Made by a program: the position numbers and the translations under genes. Shown here one piece after another: positions 25,690 through 34,002 of a DNA stretch of 64,000 nt; position 1 is the first letter of the stretch, and each line of letters starts with the position of its first letter. The notes below the pieces were generated by a model. That model did not search any database. It was not told the DNA's origin and saw only the letters and a list, made by a program, of their open reading frames with translations. This stretch comes from Roseitranquillus sp963709765 (lineage in GTDB: Bacteria > Pseudomonadota > Alphaproteobacteria > Rhodobacterales > Rhodobacteraceae): NCBI GenBank assembly GCA_963709765.1, contig CAVPXL010000015.1, forward strand, positions 124,001-188,000, in the 5' to 3' direction.

Positions 25690-27093
25690 TCAGGCGGCAG
25701 CGTCGTGGAGCCGCGCCAAAGTCTCATCGCGCCCGAGAACGAGCATCATGTCGAAGACGCTGGGTGTCGCCGTGCGACCCGCAAGCGCGGCGCGTAGAGG
25801 CTGCGCAACCTTGCCAAGCTTTGTCCCTTGAGCTTCGGCAAATCGGGCGACGACAGTTTCCAGCTCGTCCCGAGACCAGCTAGCATTTTGCAGTTGCGGC
25901 GTCAATTCTGCCAGTATGCCGTAGGATACAGCATCCAGCGCCTTTGCAGCTGCGGCATCGGGCGCCAAAGGCCGTTCGGCCAGGGCGAAGTGGGCCTTTG
26001 CAAGCAGTTCCGGCCATGTCCTCGCGCGATTTTTCAGGCAATACATTGCGGCCGCCAGCCGATTGCGCTGAACGCTACCCAACGGTGGCTGTTCAGTCAC
26101 CGCCAGGTAGGCATCGATCTCGGCCTGTATCGCATCATCATCCATTTGCGCGATGTGCTGACCCGAGAGATGGGCCAGCTTCTTCTCGTCGAGCCGAGCC
26201 GGTGCGCGACCGATTCCGTCAAGATCGAACCACTCGACCGCCTGTCTTGTCGTGAAGAACTCGTCGTCGCCGTGGCTCCACCCGAGACGCGCGAGATAGT
26301 TCCGCATGCCGGCCGCCGGATAGCCTTTCGCCTGCCAGTCCTCGACACCCAGCGCGCCGTGCCGTTTCGACAGCTTCTTGCCATCCGGGCCGTGGATGAG
26401 CGGAATATGAGCCCAGACCGGCTGTGGCCAGCCCATGGCGTCATAGATCTGCGCCTGGCGCGCCGCGTTGTTCAGGTGATCATCGCCGCGGATGACATGG
26501 GTCACTGCCATGTCGTGATCATCGACCACGACCGCAAGCATGTAGGTGGGCGTCCCATCCGAGCGCAGAAGGACCATGTCGTCCAGCTGATCATTCGCGA
26601 AGGATACCTGTCCCTGCACCCTGTCGTCGATGATCGTCGAACCGGTCCGCGGTGCCCGCAGCCGCACGACGTAGGGGCCTTCCGGATGTGATTGCGCGTC
26701 GGCGTCACGCCACGGACTGATAAAGAGGGTCGACCGGCCTTCCTCGCGAGCCACGTCGCGAAAGGCTGCGATCTCTTCCTGCGACGTGAAACATTTGTAG
26801 GCATGTCCCGTCGCGACCATGGCGTGCGCCACTTCCGCATGGCGATCGGCCCCGGCCGCCTGGCTGATCATGTCGCCGTCCCAGTCGAGACCGAGCCATG
26901 TCAGTCCCCGCAGGATCGCATCCGACGCTGCGGGCGTTGAGCGGGCACGGTCGGTGTCCTCGATCCGCAGCAGGAATCTGCCGCCCCGGCCGCGGGCGAA
27001 AAGCCAGTTGAACAGCGCCGTGCGGGCGCCTCCGATATGAAGGTACCCAGTCGGCGAAGGAGCAAAGCGGGTGACGACCGGACCGTCTGTCAT
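25690..27093 (-). CDS. gltX: Glutamyl-tRNA synthetase
   Basis: GltX charges tRNA-Glu, and in many Alphaproteobacteria also tRNA-Gln for later amidation. The 467-residue class I enzyme starts TRFAPSPTGYLHIGGARTAL, where HIGG is the HIGH motif, and has KLSKRHGALGVEDW as the KMSKS-type loop. It lacks the longer form's extra regions. The start at 27093 is the family start; the frame is open to 27123. It is divergent from comEC, with 68 bases between them that must hold both promoters. Confidence 0.95.
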   Translation of the reverse strand: MTDGPVVTRFAPSPTGYLHIGGARTALFNWLFARGRGGRFLLRIEDTDRARSTPAASDAILRGLTWLGLDWDGDMISQAAGADRHAEVAHAMVATGHAYKCFTSQEEIAAFRDVAREEGRSTLFISPWRDADAQSHPEGPYVVRLRAPRTGSTIIDDRVQGQVSFANDQLDDMVLLRSDGTPTYMLAVVVDDHDMAVTHVIRGDDHLNNAARQAQIYDAMGWPQPVWAHIPLIHGPDGKKLSKRHGALGVEDWQAKGYPAAGMRNYLARLGWSHGDDEFFTTRQAVEWFDLDGIGRAPARLDEKKLAHLSGQHIAQMDDDAIQAEIDAYLAVTEQPPLGSVQRNRLAAAMYCLKNRARTWPELLAKAHFALAERPLAPDAAAAKALDAVSYGILAELTPQLQNASWSRDELETVVARFAEAQGTKLGKVAQPLRAALAGRTATPSVFDMMLVLGRDETLARLHDAAA

Positions 27094-27161
27094 GAGGGCT
27101 CTCGTTAACGTTTCGGTAACCATGCGGGCGCTAGCTGTCGCCGAGGGTCTAGTCCACGGTC

Positions 27162-29318
27162 ATGGAGAGAACAAGGGTGCCGCCCATCCGCCACATCGCC
27201 GCGGTTCTCGAGGCGCAGCATGGCCACCTTTTCCCGTGGATCCCGGTATTTCTTGGCGCTGGAATCGGAACCTACTTCGCGCTGCCGGTGGAGCCGGGTA
27301 CGGATCACCTGCTGCTGCTGAGCGCTGGCCTGGTGGCGACGTGCATGGCCGCTTGGCGCCTTGTGGGCCTTCGGCCGCTTTTCATGGCTCTGGCACTCGT
27401 TCTGGTCGGCCTCGGGCTGGGCGCGTTCCGGTCCCATTCGATTGCAGGCCCTGTCGCCACCTTTCGCTATTACGGTCCCGTCGAGGGACGCATCATCGAG
27501 ATCGACCGGTCCATGTCGGAGAAGGTGCGGCTCACGCTGGATCAGGTCGTGCTGGCACGGACGCCGCCCGCGCGCACGCCGACGCGGGTCCGCGTGTCGC
27601 TGCATGGCGAGCAGGGCTTCGTCGATCCCGTGCCCGGAATGCGGGTGATGATGACCGCGAACCTGTCGCCGCCAGCGGGGCCCGTCGAGCCCGGCGGCTT
27701 CGACTTTCGCCGCCACGCCTGGTTCGAACAGCTCGGTGCCGTAGGGTACACGCGGGCGCCGGTCCTTCGTGTGGCCGAGGCGCGGCAGGGCAGGGGCGAC
27801 ATCCTGATGACCGCCCTGCGAGATCGCATCAGCCGCTGGGTCTGGGGCACGCTCCCGGGACGGGAGGGCGCGTTTGCGGCCGCGATCATGACGGGCGACC
27901 GGTCCGACATGGATCGCGCCACGCTCGATGCGCTGCGCGGGTCAAACCTGGCGCACCTGCTCGCGATCTCGGGCCTGCACATGGGGCTGCTGACCGGGTT
28001 CGTCTTTGCGGCCGTGCGCTGGGGCCTTGCGCTCGTTCCCGCCATCGCGCTGCGGCTCAACACCAAGAAGATCGGCGCTGTCGCGGCCCTCTGCGCCGGC
28101 GCTTTCTACCTCGGACTGTCGGGCGGCACCGTCGCCACCGAACGGGCTTTCATCATGGTCTCGGTGATGCTTGTCGCGGTGCTTTTCGACCGGCGCGCGT
28201 TGAGCTTGCGTGCCGTAGCGCTCGCGGCAATAATCGTGCTGGTTCTGCGGCCCGAGGCGCTGATCGGGCCGGGCTTCCAGATGTCGTTCGCCGCCACCGC
28301 CGCACTGGTCGCCGTCTTCGGCTGGCTGCGCGAACGCGAGATGTCGCGGATGCCCGGATGGGTGACGCCGATTGCCGCGCTGCTGATCTCTTCGTCCGTC
28401 GCGGGGATTGCGACCGCGCCAATCGGTGCCGCGCATTTCAACCAGCTGTCGCATTACGGTCTGATCGCCAACACGGTCTCCGTGCCGCTGATGGGCGCGG
28501 TCATCATACCGGCGGCCGTTCTCGCGGGTCTGCTGGCGCCGCTGGGGCTGGGATGGCTCGGGCTCTACCTAATGCAGCCCGCGATTGCGTGGATCTTGGG
28601 TGTCGCGGATTGGATCACCGGGCTTGACGGCGCGAACAGTCATGTACTCTCGCCTCCAGCACCGGTCCTTCCGATACTCGCTTTGGGAGGGCTCTTCCTC
28701 ATCATCTGGCACGGGCGGGCACGTCGGTTCGGCGTGCTGCCGATCGCCGTGGCCCTGGCCATATGGGCCGTCGCCGAGCGGCCGCCGCTGCTCGTGTCCT
28801 CGACCGGGGGGCTGGTCGGCGTGATGGGGGAGAACGGGCGGGCTCTCAACAAGCCGCGTGGCGAAAGCTTCGCGGCCGACAGCTGGCTCGAGAATGACGG
28901 CGACAGCGCAGATCAGGCCGAGGCGGCAACGCGCCCGGGATTCGACGGGCCCAAGGGCGACGCCGCGGTGAGGCTCGAAGGCCTGTCGGTCGTCCACCTG
29001 ACGGGGCGCGGTGTGTCGGATCGCGTTTCGAACGCATGCGACCGCGCCGATCTTGTTGTGGCCTCCGCCGAGGTTGAGGCGCCGGCGGGTTGTCTCGTGC
29101 TGGATCGCAAGGCGCTCGAGGCTTCGGGTGGCGCGGCGATCTGGCCAGGCTCCGAAGGGCCGCGCATCATCGACGCTGGCGGAACCGCACGTCGCCTGTG
29201 GACGGGCGCCGAACCCGTCCCATCCATCCTGCGTCAGCGGCTCGGGCACGTCTCGCGCGCGATCTTGCCCGCGCGCACGGTTGCCATGGGTCCGGCCGAC
29301 CGGACCGGCGATCAGTAG
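27162..29318 (+). CDS. comEC: ComEC/Rec2-family DNA uptake channel protein
   Basis: A 718-residue polytopic membrane protein. The first 230 residues carry the DUF4131/OB-like part, and the competence domain follows with its hallmark SNLAHLLAISGLHMGLLTGF and the membrane block ending in VASIATAPI-like SSVAGIATAPIGAAHFNQLS. ComEC moves single-stranded DNA across the inner membrane. In Rhodobacterales ComEC is also needed for uptake of gene transfer agent DNA (as shown in Rhodobacter capsulatus), which is relevant to the lysis pair at 19 kb. The C-terminal part lacks an obvious metallo-beta-lactamase HxHxDH motif. Its end overlaps the convergent lexA end by seven bases. Confidence 0.9.
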   Translation: MERTRVPPIRHIAAVLEAQHGHLFPWIPVFLGAGIGTYFALPVEPGTDHLLLLSAGLVATCMAAWRLVGLRPLFMALALVLVGLGLGAFRSHSIAGPVATFRYYGPVEGRIIEIDRSMSEKVRLTLDQVVLARTPPARTPTRVRVSLHGEQGFVDPVPGMRVMMTANLSPPAGPVEPGGFDFRRHAWFEQLGAVGYTRAPVLRVAEARQGRGDILMTALRDRISRWVWGTLPGREGAFAAAIMTGDRSDMDRATLDALRGSNLAHLLAISGLHMGLLTGFVFAAVRWGLALVPAIALRLNTKKIGAVAALCAGAFYLGLSGGTVATERAFIMVSVMLVAVLFDRRALSLRAVALAAIIVLVLRPEALIGPGFQMSFAATAALVAVFGWLREREMSRMPGWVTPIAALLISSSVAGIATAPIGAAHFNQLSHYGLIANTVSVPLMGAVIIPAAVLAGLLAPLGLGWLGLYLMQPAIAWILGVADWITGLDGANSHVLSPPAPVLPILALGGLFLIIWHGRARRFGVLPIAVALAIWAVAERPPLLVSSTGGLVGVMGENGRALNKPRGESFAADSWLENDGDSADQAEAATRPGFDGPKGDAAVRLEGLSVVHLTGRGVSDRVSNACDRADLVVASAEVEAPAGCLVLDRKALEASGGAAIWPGSEGPRIIDAGGTARRLWTGAEPVPSILRQRLGHVSRAILPARTVAMGPADRTGDQ

Positions 29319-30007
29319 GTCCGGATGAGACCGACCAGCCGGCCCTGAACCTTGACCTGATCGTCGCGATAGATCCGGGTCTCGTAAGCGGGGTTGGCGG
29401 CTTCGAGCGCCACTGAATTTCCCTGCCGGCGATAGCGCTTCAACGTTGCCTCCTGACCTTCGACGAGCGCCACGACGATGTCGCCGTTGTCGGCCGTGCG
29501 CAACTCGCGGATGACCACGACGTCGCCGTTGTTGATGCCGGCGTCGATCATAGAATCGCCTTTGACTTCAAGCGCGTAGTGGTGTGCCTGGCCGGCGAGC
29601 ATCTGGCCGGGAACGGCCACTGTATGGCTGACCTCGCTGATCGCCTCGATCGGTACCCCGGCCGCGATCCGGCCCATAACAGGCAGTTCGACGGCATGGA
29701 CCTGAACGGGCATCGCGTTCGCCGGCTGTGCCAGCGGCTCGGCCGCATCGCCTTCGATCACGCGCGGTGTGAAACCGCCGCCAGCCTCCATCGCATCGGG
29801 CAGTTTGACGATCTCGATCGCACGGGCCCGGTGGGCGAGGCGGCGAATGAAGCCACGTTCTTCCAGGGCGGTAATCAGCCGGTGAATCCCGGATTTCGAA
29901 CGCAGGTCGAGCGCGTCCTTCATTTCGTCGAAGGAGGGCGGCACGCCGTCGCGCTGGACCCGCCCGTGGATGAATTCCAGCAATTGCAGCTGTTTACGGG
30001 TCAGCAT
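29312..30007 (-). CDS. lexA: SOS repressor LexA
   Basis: LexA represses DNA repair genes and cuts itself when RecA filaments form. The 231-residue protein has an N-terminal winged helix (LTRKQLQLLEFIHGRVQRDG; SKSGIHRLITALEERGFIRR), the Ala-Gly cleavage site in MGRIAAGVPIEAIS, the catalytic serine in VKGDSMIDAGI and the lysine in QEATLKRYRRQG. The central linker is longer than in E. coli, as usual for Alphaproteobacteria. An SOS box lies 53 bases upstream, so it represses itself. In this order lexA also controls GTA production in Rhodobacter (known), so it may link DNA damage to the lysis module. Confidence 0.96.
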   Translation of the reverse strand: MLTRKQLQLLEFIHGRVQRDGVPPSFDEMKDALDLRSKSGIHRLITALEERGFIRRLAHRARAIEIVKLPDAMEAGGGFTPRVIEGDAAEPLAQPANAMPVQVHAVELPVMGRIAAGVPIEAISEVSHTVAVPGQMLAGQAHHYALEVKGDSMIDAGINNGDVVVIRELRTADNGDIVVALVEGQEATLKRYRRQGNSVALEAANPAYETRIYRDDQVKVQGRLVGLIRTY

Positions 30008-30059
30008 GATAGGGCGTCCTCAACAATTGGGCGTCCGATCTCGCCGGACGTTCCTCGAT

Positions 30060-30074
30060 GTTCTACGCCCGTTC
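30060..30074. promoter_or_regulatory. SOS (LexA) box upstream of lexA
   Basis: The plus strand reads gttc-tacgccc-gttc, which is GAAC-N7-GAAC on the lexA strand, the direct-repeat LexA site of Alphaproteobacteria. A third gttc ten bases to the left has the wrong spacing. It lies between the moeA stop and the lexA start and implies autoregulation. Confidence 0.8.
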
Positions 30075-30092
30075 CCGTTTTGGGTCAATTCG

Positions 30093-31265
30093 TTACGAGA
30101 TGGTCAGGTATTCGGCCAATTCGCCTGCTTCGCGTGCCGGATCGTGCGGTGGCCGCACCAGCAGAACGTCGGCCTCGGCGAGGACGGACAGCAGGGCGCT
30201 GTCCTGCCGTTGAAAGGGGCGCAGCCCGGCGTCGGTCAAGCGGGCGCGCATGAAGTGTTCGCGTCCACCATTCCCGGCGAGCGGCTCGGCGAGCGGCGCG
30301 CGTCCGCGCGGCACAGCGTTCCGCCCCAGTCCCAGCATCACCCGGATCGCCGGGACGACGAAAATTTGTCCGCACACCATCGACGACACCGGATTGCCGG
30401 GCAGCCCGATCAGCGCAGCCGGGCCAATCCGCCCGGCCATGAGCGGCTTTCCCGGCCGCATCGCGACCTTGTAGAACGCCGTCTCCATCCCGCAATCGCG
30501 GGCGACCGCTCCGACCAGATCGTAATCGCCTACCGAGGCGCCGCCGATCGTCACGATCAGATCTGCGCCCTCTGCCAGCGACAGGGCCTCGCGCAACGAG
30601 GATGCAGTGTCGCGTGCGATCGGCAACTGGCGCACCACGGCTCCGGCGGCGCGAAAGAGGGCTCCCAGACCGACGCCGTTGGACGCGACGATCTGCGCGG
30701 GACCGGGCGTTTCGCCCGGCATGACGAGCTCATCCCCCGTCGGGATCACGGCAACGATCGGCCGGCGCACGACGGGCAGGTCGATCAGGTTCATTGACGC
30801 CAGCAGGGCGAGCCGCGCCGGAGACAGCGGGCCGGGCGGCAATTCCTCCCCCTCCGCAAAGTCCGCGCCGCGGTTGCGGATGTGTGGACCGGCATCGAGC
30901 CGCTCGCCCAGCGTGATCCTGTCGCCGGAACGGTGCACGTCTTCCTGGATGACGACCCGGTCGGCGCCCTCGGGCAATGGTGCGCCGGTAAAGATCCGCA
31001 CGGCCTCTCCCCCGCCTACGGGGCCCTCGAACGCGCCTCCGGCCGCGGCCTCGCCGATCACGGTCAGGGTCGCGCCAGGTTTCGCGTCGCCGTCGTGCAC
31101 CGCGTAGCCGTCCATCGACGAGGCGTCGAACGGCGGTTGCGAGCGGCGCGCCCGCACCGGCGCCGCCAGAACCCGTCCGTCGGCCTCGAAGATGGAGACC
31201 TGCTCGGTCTCAAGCGTGCCGACGAGAGCAAGGACCCGATCCAGAGCCTCGGCGACCGAGATCAC
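30093..31265 (-). CDS. moeA: Molybdopterin molybdotransferase MoeA
   Basis: MoeA inserts molybdate into adenylated molybdopterin. The 390-residue product shows all four domains: the N-terminal MISVAEALDRVLALVG, the PPFDASSMDGYAVHDGD active region, VAVIPTGDELVMPGETPG and the MPT-binding IGGASVGDYDLVGAV, then GLPGNPVSSMVCGQIF. It overlaps moaC by four bases. Molybdenum cofactor made here would serve nitrate reductase and other oxidoreductases, fitting a denitrifier. Confidence 0.95.
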   Translation of the reverse strand: MISVAEALDRVLALVGTLETEQVSIFEADGRVLAAPVRARRSQPPFDASSMDGYAVHDGDAKPGATLTVIGEAAAGGAFEGPVGGGEAVRIFTGAPLPEGADRVVIQEDVHRSGDRITLGERLDAGPHIRNRGADFAEGEELPPGPLSPARLALLASMNLIDLPVVRRPIVAVIPTGDELVMPGETPGPAQIVASNGVGLGALFRAAGAVVRQLPIARDTASSLREALSLAEGADLIVTIGGASVGDYDLVGAVARDCGMETAFYKVAMRPGKPLMAGRIGPAALIGLPGNPVSSMVCGQIFVVPAIRVMLGLGRNAVPRGRAPLAEPLAGNGGREHFMRARLTDAGLRPFQRQDSALLSVLAEADVLLVRPPHDPAREAGELAEYLTIS

Positions 31266-31741
31266 CGTGGCGCCTCGAACCGGCCGGACTTGCCGCCCTC
31301 CTTCAGGACCAGGCGGATGCCGCCGATGATCATCGTTTTCTCGACCGCCTTGACCATGTCGTAGATCGTGAGCGCAGCCGTCGAAACGGCCGTCAGAGCC
31401 TCCATTTCGACGCCGGTGCGTCCGGTCGTCTTCACCGTCGCTCGGATCCGAATGCCCGGCAGCGCGTCGTCGGCCACGAGTTCAACGGCAACTTTCGCGA
31501 TCGGCAACGGATGGCATAGCGGCACCAGATCGGCGGTGCGCTTGGCGCCCATGATGCCGGCAAGCCGCGCGACGCCCAGAACGTCGCCCTTCTTCGACCG
31601 GCCCTCCACGATGAGCGCCAGCGTTTCCGGCGTCATTTCCACATGCCCTTCGGCAACGGCGAGCCGCGCGCTCTCGGACTTGCCCGAGACGTCGACCATA
31701 TGAGCATGGCCTTCGGCGTCGAAATGGGTGAACTCCGGCAT
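31262..31741 (-). CDS. moaC: Cyclic pyranopterin monophosphate synthase MoaC
   Basis: MoaC closes the cyclic phosphate of precursor Z in molybdenum cofactor synthesis. The 159-residue protein contains MVDVSGKSESARLAVAEG, LVPLCHPLPIAKVAVEL with its conserved histidine, and TGVEMEALTAVSTAALTIYD, which hold the active-site residues. The start at 31741 (MPEFTHFDAEGHAH) lies in an ATGA overlap with trpC. The order trpC-moaC-moeA-lexA is typical of Rhodobacterales. Confidence 0.96.
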   Translation of the reverse strand: MPEFTHFDAEGHAHMVDVSGKSESARLAVAEGHVEMTPETLALIVEGRSKKGDVLGVARLAGIMGAKRTADLVPLCHPLPIAKVAVELVADDALPGIRIRATVKTTGRTGVEMEALTAVSTAALTIYDMVKAVEKTMIIGGIRLVLKEGGKSGRFEAPR

Positions 31742-32550
31742 CAGTGTCCGCCCGGGGCCTGAAGCGGGTCTGCCAGAAGCGTGCGCGTGGCCGTCGCGAC
31801 ATCGCTCTGGCGCATCAGGCTCTCGCCGATCAGGAAACACCTCGCGCCATAGAGCGCCAGGTCGGCAAGATCGGCCGGCGTCGATAGCCCGCTCTCGGCG
31901 ACGATCAGCTTGTCGGCCGGCGCCCTCCGGGCCAGGCGGCGCGTTGTGGCGAGATCGGTCTCGAAGGTGTGGAGGTTGCGGTTGTTGATCCCCAGCAGCG
32001 GCGTGGACAGGCGCTCCGCCCGTTCAAGTTCCGCCTCGTCGTGGATCTCGACGAGAACCGCCATGCCCCATTCCTCGGCCGCCGCTTCAAGCTCCGCTGC
32101 GCAGGAATCGTCGACCACCGCCAGGATGATGAGAATGCAGTCGGCGCCCAGCGCCCGGCTCTCCGGAACCTGCCACGGGTCGAAAAGGAAGTCCTTGCGC
32201 AGGACCGGCAGGTCGGTGGCACCGCGCGCGGCGACGAGGAAGCTGTCAGCTCCCTGAAAGGACGGCCCGTCGGTAAGGACCGACAGACAGGTCGCGCCGC
32301 CATCGGCATAGGCGCGCGCCAGCTCGGGCGGGTCGAAATCGGCACGGATCAGGCCTTTGGACGGACTGGCCTTCTTGATTTCCGCGATCAGGCCATAGCC
32401 CTCGCGGGCAGCCTCCGTCAGCCGGCCGGCAAAACGCCGTGTGGCAGGGGCGTCCCGAGCCGCTGCCTCGATTTCGGACAAGGAGCGCTCGGCCTTGCGG
32501 GCGGCGATCTCTTCAAGCTTGTAGGCCCTGATTTCGTCGAGAACTGTCAT
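31741..32550 (-). CDS. trpC: Indole-3-glycerol-phosphate synthase
   Basis: TrpC closes the indole ring from CdRP in tryptophan synthesis. The 269-residue TIM-barrel starts TVLDEIRAYKLEEIAARKAE and has LIAEIKKASPSKGLIRADF (catalytic lysine), RKDFLFDPWQVPESRALGAD, LLGINNRNLHTFETDL and LIVAESGLSTPADL. All family-critical blocks look normal, in contrast to the ruined trpE and trpG upstream. It is separated from trpD by about 160 bases and overlaps moaC. Confidence 0.95.
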   Translation of the reverse strand: MTVLDEIRAYKLEEIAARKAERSLSEIEAAARDAPATRRFAGRLTEAAREGYGLIAEIKKASPSKGLIRADFDPPELARAYADGGATCLSVLTDGPSFQGADSFLVAARGATDLPVLRKDFLFDPWQVPESRALGADCILIILAVVDDSCAAELEAAAEEWGMAVLVEIHDEAELERAERLSTPLLGINNRNLHTFETDLATTRRLARRAPADKLIVAESGLSTPADLADLALYGARCFLIGESLMRQSDVATATRTLLADPLQAPGGH

Positions 32551-32709
32551 TCCCTGCCAGTAGCGCGTGCCGTGGCCGAAGTGAAGGCGTGGCCGAAGTC
32601 GTTCTTCCGCGGCGCAAATGCGGGTTCCGGTGCGGCCCCGTCTGAGGCGTCGACCCGTCGCCGCCCATGCGGCACGCGCGTCCGCATCGGGCTGTCGGTC
32701 GGTGCGCGG

Positions 32710-33729
32710 CTATGCAGCGGCCGACGTGATGCGGGCCAGGCCCTCGACCTTCTCGCGGGCGTGGCCGCTGTCGATGCTGTCGCGGGCCATCTCGACACCT
32801 TCTCGCAATGCGGCGACGCGCCCCGCCACCAGAAGTGCCGCGGCGGAATTCAGGAGAACGGCATCTCGATAGGCCGATGCCTCGCCCGCGAGCAGCGCCG
32901 CGAAGGCGCGGGCATTGTGCTCCGGGCTGTCGCCCATGATATCCTCGAATGGGTGCACCGGGAGGCCCGCCTCCTCGGGATGCGTCTCGCGCAGGGTGAC
33001 CTTGCCATCGTCCAGGTCGGCCACCGCAGACGGGCCCGCGATCGACAATTCGTCGGTGCCGTCCGAACCATGCACGATCCAGGCGCGCTCCGAGCCGAGC
33101 GCGTTCAGCGTCTCTGCCATCGGCCCGATCAGCGACTCCGCGAAGGCGCCGGTAAGCTGACGCTTCACGCCGGCCGGGTTCGTCAGCGGCCCCAGTATGT
33201 TGAAGATCGTCCGGGTGCCCAACTCGCTGCGCGCCGGCATCACATGCGCGGTTGCAGGGTGGTGAACCGGCGCCATCATGAAGCCGATCCCGATCTCGGC
33301 GAGCGCGCGTTCGACCACCTCGGGTCCGACCATCACCTTGATGCCCATCTTCCCCAGCGCGTCGGCGGCGCCGGACTTCGATGACAGGTTCCGATTTCCA
33401 TGCTTGGCCACAGGTACGCCCGCGCCCGCGACAACGAAGGCAGCGGCGGTGGAAATGTTGAGCGTGCCCTTGCCGTCGCCGCCCGTTCCCACGATGTCGA
33501 TCGCGCCGGCGGGCGCGCGTACCGGGCGACACTTGGCGCGCATCACGGCGGCGGCGGCGGCGTATTCCTCGACCGTCTCGCCGCGGGTGCGCAGCGCCAT
33601 CAGGAACCCGCCGATCTGCGCCGGCGTCGCTTCGCCTTCGAACAGGATGGCAAAGGCGCGCTCGGCCTCCTCGCGGGTGAGGGGGCGCTCGACGGCGGCG
33701 GCGATCAGCGGCTTGAGGGCGTCACTCAT
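32710..33729 (-). CDS. trpD: Anthranilate phosphoribosyltransferase
   Basis: TrpD joins anthranilate to PRPP. The 339-residue product has EATPAQIGGFLMALRTRGET, the PRPP loop IVGTGGDGKGTLNISTA, the KHGNRNLSSKSGAADAL anthranilate-binding block and ILGPLTNPAGVKRQL. The start ATG at 33729 overlaps the trpG stop (ATGA), as expected for a formerly coupled trpGD pair. With trpG and trpE broken, this gene depends on anthranilate made by another enzyme or taken up from outside. Confidence 0.95.
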   Translation of the reverse strand: MSDALKPLIAAAVERPLTREEAERAFAILFEGEATPAQIGGFLMALRTRGETVEEYAAAAAVMRAKCRPVRAPAGAIDIVGTGGDGKGTLNISTAAAFVVAGAGVPVAKHGNRNLSSKSGAADALGKMGIKVMVGPEVVERALAEIGIGFMMAPVHHPATAHVMPARSELGTRTIFNILGPLTNPAGVKRQLTGAFAESLIGPMAETLNALGSERAWIVHGSDGTDELSIAGPSAVADLDDGKVTLRETHPEEAGLPVHPFEDIMGDSPEHNARAFAALLAGEASAYRDAVLLNSAAALLVAGRVAALREGVEMARDSIDSGHAREKVEGLARITSAAA

Positions 33730-33886
33730 GCCGGGACGGTGGCCAGGTCGAGGAAGTTCCGCAAGAGCGCATGGCCGTGTTCTCTGGCGATGCTTCCGGG
33801 GCCGACCTGGCCCCGTGACTGCGCAGGGCCCGGGGCGACAGGCCCATGATGGTGAAGCCGTCGCAATTGTCATTGAGGAAAAACAC
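33726..33886 (-). pseudogene. trpG: trpG remnant (anthranilate synthase glutaminase), internally deleted
   Basis: A normal trpG has about 580 bases; only 161 remain. From a GTG at 33886 the frame reads FFLNDNCDGFT, a damaged version of the N-terminal LLLIDNYDSFT. It then jumps straight to IMGLSPRALRSHG, which fits the region near the end (MxLxHRTLPVHG). A frameshift follows, and the other frame gives GPGSIAREHGHALLRNFL followed by DLATVPA and a stop overlapping trpD. That is the HPESIASEHGHALLxNFL tail of TrpG with two key residues altered. The glutaminase cysteine region is missing, so no activity is possible. Confidence 0.75.
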
Positions 33887-34002
33887 GCGCGGAAAGATCC
33901 AGATTTGGGGTGCCCCCCGGCGGAGGGCCGCGATATACATGGTCCGAGGCGAGCGCCGCGGTCAAGGTGTGGGCGGCGAGGCAGGCAAATGCGGACGATT
34001 TC

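Noticed and set aside
30050..30063. Second LexA half-site pair (gttc-N6-gttc) next to the SOS box
   Set aside because: Spacing is six rather than seven bases, so it does not fit the alphaproteobacterial LexA site.
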